This document shows positions 24,525 through 26,632 of a stretch of 26,632 bases of DNA, piece by piece. The notes under the pieces are model-generated. The model saw nothing but the letters and a program-made list of their open reading frames with translations, did not search any database and was not told the DNA's origin. How positions within the stretch are numbered: position 1 is the first letter of the stretch; every line of letters begins with the position of its first letter. Source of the stretch: Wenzhouxiangella sp. (GTDB lineage: Bacteria > Pseudomonadota > Gammaproteobacteria > Xanthomonadales > Wenzhouxiangellaceae); assembly GCA_007123575.1 (NCBI GenBank), contig SKKV01000298.1, positions 1-26,632 on the forward strand, in the 5' to 3' direction. Position numbers and translations under genes: made by a program.

Positions 24525-25153
24525 CCTGGCGCCAGGTCGCACTCGCCGCTTTTGCCCTGGTCATCGCCTTTGGTGTTCGCTGGTGGTGGCCGTCGGAACG
24601 CTCGCCAAGCGCCCTGCCCAGCTTGCCCGACCCACGCTTCGATTACACGCTGGAGAATTTTTCGGCACGCTTCAGCAATGACGCTGGCGAACTCGAGCTG
24701 GTCGTGTCAGGGCCTAAACTGGTGCATGACTCGGCCTCGCGTACCGCCATGCTTGAGCAGCCACGGTTTCTGTTCGATCCCGACGGTAGCGACTGGCATG
24801 GCCAGGCCGACCGCGCTCGTTTCGATCGGGCAGACGACATACTTAGCCTGGAAGGCAACGTGCAAATCAGCCAGGAGCTAACCAGCGGCACAACCCGCCT
24901 GACCGGCGAGCATCTGCAGCATGACCGGCGGGCGCGTACAATCAGCAGCCACCAGCCGGTGGAAATTCGCCGGGCGGGAACTTGGCTGCGTGCCGGTGGC
25001 CTCAGAATGAAACTGGACGACGACACCATCGAGCTGTTCAATGACGTACATGCGCAATCTGAAACTGCCCTGCCGCTGGCCGGTAGTCCTGATCCTGGCA
25101 CTGCTATTGCCGCTTTCCATCCAGGCCGAACAACGCCGCGACCCGCCGATTGA
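24521..25153 (+). CDS. lptC: LPS export system protein LptC
   Basis: A 210-residue bitopic inner-membrane protein that links the LptBFG transporter to the periplasmic LptA bridge. One N-terminal membrane helix at about residues 5-22 is followed by the periplasmic beta-jellyroll, with FDYTLENFSARF near 46, SWTLA-like repeats LEGNVQISQ around 110 and a final DDTIELFNDVHAQS. The start is a GTG overlapping the kdsC stop. The jellyroll seems complete by about residue 175; the last 35 or so residues lie out of frame over the start of lptA and look non-conserved, so the protein is longer than the usual roughly 190. Confidence 0.92.
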   Translation: MTWRQVALAAFALVIAFGVRWWWPSERSPSALPSLPDPRFDYTLENFSARFSNDAGELELVVSGPKLVHDSASRTAMLEQPRFLFDPDGSDWHGQADRARFDRADDILSLEGNVQISQELTSGTTRLTGEHLQHDRRARTISSHQPVEIRRAGTWLRAGGLRMKLDDDTIELFNDVHAQSETALPLAGSPDPGTAIAAFHPGRTTPRPAD

Positions 25154-25631
25154 GATCGACAGCGAAGCCGGCGGCATCGATGCGCGCACCGGCGCTTACT
25201 GGATGCGCGACAACATTCGCATCAAGCGCGGACAGCTCAAGGTCAGGGCTGACGAGGGCCGCTCGTTCACCAATGACGAAGGCCAGGTCACCCGCATCGA
25301 GCTTTCCGGCTCGCCGACAACCTGGCAGGATGTGCTGGAAGACGGCAGCGATGTCAACGGGCGCTCGCGCGAGATCGTCTACGACTTTCTGGCCAACACC
25401 ATCACCATGATTGGCGATGCCCATATTCAGAATATCCAGGGGGCATTCAGCGGGTCGAAGCTGGTTTACGACCTGGCCACGCAGAACCTGGTTGGCGATG
25501 GTGGCGTGCGCCTGGTGATCGAGCCACCCAGCGGCCAGTCGAGCCGTCAGCCAACGCCCCCGGAAGACAGCGATCCAGAGCCGGACGATTCGGGCGAACC
25601 GGACGATTCCAACGAGTCGGAGGACCGCTAG
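25041..25631 (+). CDS. lptA: LPS transport periplasmic protein LptA
   Basis: A 196-residue periplasmic protein forming the bridge that carries LPS from LptC to LptD. A signal peptide (cleavage after IQA, residue 29) precedes the OstA-type beta-jellyroll at about 33-160, with PIEIDSEAGGIDARTGAYWM, the repeated MRDNIRIKRGQLKVRADEG and the ANTITMIGDAHIQN stretch. The final 29 residues (168-196) are disordered, rich in Pro, Asp, Glu and Ser, with a short tandem EPDDSGEPDDS. I keep the ATG at 25041; a second ATG at 25050 is possible. The gene begins 113 nt inside lptC and ends 4 nt before lptB. Confidence 0.93.
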   Translation: MTYMRNLKLPCRWPVVLILALLLPLSIQAEQRRDPPIEIDSEAGGIDARTGAYWMRDNIRIKRGQLKVRADEGRSFTNDEGQVTRIELSGSPTTWQDVLEDGSDVNGRSREIVYDFLANTITMIGDAHIQNIQGAFSGSKLVYDLATQNLVGDGGVRLVIEPPSGQSSRQPTPPEDSDPEPDDSGEPDDSNESEDR

Positions 25632-25635
25632 CTTC

Positions 25636-26355
25636 ATGCTTGTCGCCGAACAACTGGTCAAGCGCTACGGCGGTCGCGCCGTGGTTCACGGCGTCAGCCT
25701 GGATGTGGCCAGGGGCGAAATCGTCGGCCTGCTGGGCCCGAACGGCGCGGGCAAGACCACGACTTTCTACATGGTGGTCGGCCTGGTACCCACCGACGGC
25801 GGCCGGATCAAGGTTGGCGAAACTGACTTGACCCGCGCCAATATGCACCAGCGCGCGCGGAAAGGTCTGGGCTACCTGCCGCAGGAGGCATCGATCTTCC
25901 GCAAGCTGAGCGTGGCAAACAACATCATGGCCATTCTGGAACTGCGCAAGGATCTGAACAAGGAGCAGCGGCGCAACGAGCTGGGCCGCCTGATGGACGA
26001 CTTCCACGTCTCGCACCTGGCCGACCAGCCCGGCGTCTCACTGTCCGGTGGCGAGCGCCGCCGGGTGGAAATTGCCAGGGCGCTGGCTGGCAACCCCAAC
26101 TTCATTCTGCTGGATGAGCCCTTTGCCGGCGTCGATCCGATCTCGGTTGGCGAAATCCAGCGCATCGTCAAGCAGCTTACCGAGCGCAACATCGGCATTC
26201 TGATCACCGATCACAACGTCCGCGAAACGCTAGGCATCTGCGACCGCGCCTATATCATCAGCGAAGGCCGGGTGCTGACCCATGGGCGGCCGGAGGATGT
26301 GATGGCGGATGAGAATGTTCGGAATGTTTATTTGGGGAAAGAGTTTCGGTTGTGA
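25636..26355 (+). CDS. lptB: LPS export ABC transporter ATPase LptB
   Basis: A 239-residue cytoplasmic ATPase that, with LptF and LptG, extracts LPS from the inner membrane. Walker A is GPNGAGKT (35-42), the Q-loop Gln is in YLPQEASIF (83), the ABC signature is LSGGE (136-140), Walker B is FILLDEP (156-162, catalytic Glu161) and the H-loop is TDHNVRE (His193). The block LPQEASIFRKLSV is characteristic of LptB. It is the last visible gene of the kdsD-lptB operon. In most relatives rpoN follows; here a long palindromic element begins 14 nt after the stop codon. Confidence 0.97.
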   Translation: MLVAEQLVKRYGGRAVVHGVSLDVARGEIVGLLGPNGAGKTTTFYMVVGLVPTDGGRIKVGETDLTRANMHQRARKGLGYLPQEASIFRKLSVANNIMAILELRKDLNKEQRRNELGRLMDDFHVSHLADQPGVSLSGGERRRVEIARALAGNPNFILLDEPFAGVDPISVGEIQRIVKQLTERNIGILITDHNVRETLGICDRAYIISEGRVLTHGRPEDVMADENVRNVYLGKEFRL

Positions 26356-26369
26356 CGGCACCTGACTAG

Positions 26370-26632
26370 TGGTCCTTCAACCTGATAATTTAGGTTTCAG
26401 CGTTCCTGTGGCGCTTCGCTGCAAGGCGCGCCGCGCAGGGAATGGCCGTAGCCCTTGCCAAGCGGCGGAACGCGGCAGCGGAGTGCCACAGGAGCGCCCA
26501 AAGGGTTGGCCTGTCAGCGTCCATGGCTGCGTTCCGGCTCTTGCGAAGGGCTATGGCCATTCACTGCGAGCCGCGCCTTGCCCTGAACGCTGACAGACCA
26601 ACTGAATCCTAAATTATCAGGTTGAAGGACCA
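26370..26632. repeat. 263-bp palindromic element with 25-bp perfect terminal inverted repeats (MITE-like)
   Basis: Positions 26370-26394 (starting TGGTCCTTCAACCTGATAAT) are the exact reverse complement of 26608-26632, the last bases of the window. Inside, hairpin A pairs 26405-26422 with 26475-26492 (16 of 18 identical, both differences allowing G-U pairs), and hairpin B pairs 26506-26519 with 26583-26596-like bases (core CTGTCAGCG with CGCTGACAG at 26588-26596). The 52 bp at 26422-26473 match the reverse complement of about 26529-26580 at 44 of 52 positions, so the two halves look like diverged inverted copies. No transposase or convincing protein is encoded. A miniature transposable element or an intergenic repeat family fits best. 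The element may continue past the window edge. Confidence 0.8.

Noticed and set aside
26369..26593. A 74-codon open frame inside the terminal palindrome.
   Set aside because: Its translation has no recognisable pattern and the DNA is explained by the inverted repeats.

Overview
The window is a GC-rich, densely packed chromosomal segment from a Gram-negative gammaproteobacterium. It carries lipid A acylation (lpxL), Kdo synthesis and transfer (kdsD, kdsC, waaA), LPS export (lptC, lptA, lptB), a TolC channel and a pcm-tolC-waaA neighbourhood. Gene order and the xanthomonad-like protein variants suggest Lysobacterales or a relative such as Wenzhouxiangellaceae; this placement is an inference from layout, not a database result.

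Layout. At 68-3229, all on the minus strand, lie an orphan PhnD-family lipoprotein and a tightly overlapping set (DUF2007/zinc ribbon, PlsC-type acyltransferase, YheT-type hydrolase). At 3345-4388 is a plus-strand 2Fe-2S/flavin reductase. At 4398-8267 is a minus-strand trpEGDC operon in which every junction is a 4-nt start/stop overlap. Directly upstream, on the same strand, are a roughly 1185-residue secreted Ig-like repeat protein (8297-11854) and rpe (11875-12543). purC (12594) diverges from rpe and is followed by a small CHCC zinc-finger gene and a two-domain O-antigen-ligase/glycosyltransferase fusion (to 15813). A 220-nt intergenic stretch with a long hairpin and a homopurine tract separates the fusion from convergent lpxL. 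Then come divergent waaA, convergent tolC (sharing 20 nt with waaA), pcm, murA and ibaG. From 22001 the plus-strand yrbG-kdsD-kdsC-lptC-lptA-lptB block runs to 26355. The window ends in a 263-bp palindromic element with 25-bp perfect terminal inverted repeats.

How the genes work together. KdsD and KdsC make Kdo, WaaA adds Kdo to lipid A precursor, LpxL adds a secondary acyl chain, the WaaL/GT2 fusion probably extends the core and/or attaches a distal polymer, and LptC/A/B form part of the export bridge. MurA starts peptidoglycan precursor synthesis. The trp, rpe and purC genes are ordinary metabolism.

Most unusual items: the terminal palindromic element, the Ig-like repeat protein sitting in the rpe-trpE interval with a duplicated FxDRFE tail, the ligase/glycosyltransferase fusion, and the cysteine-containing insertion in the PhnD-like lipoprotein. 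I see no tRNA, rRNA, CRISPR array, transposase or phage gene.
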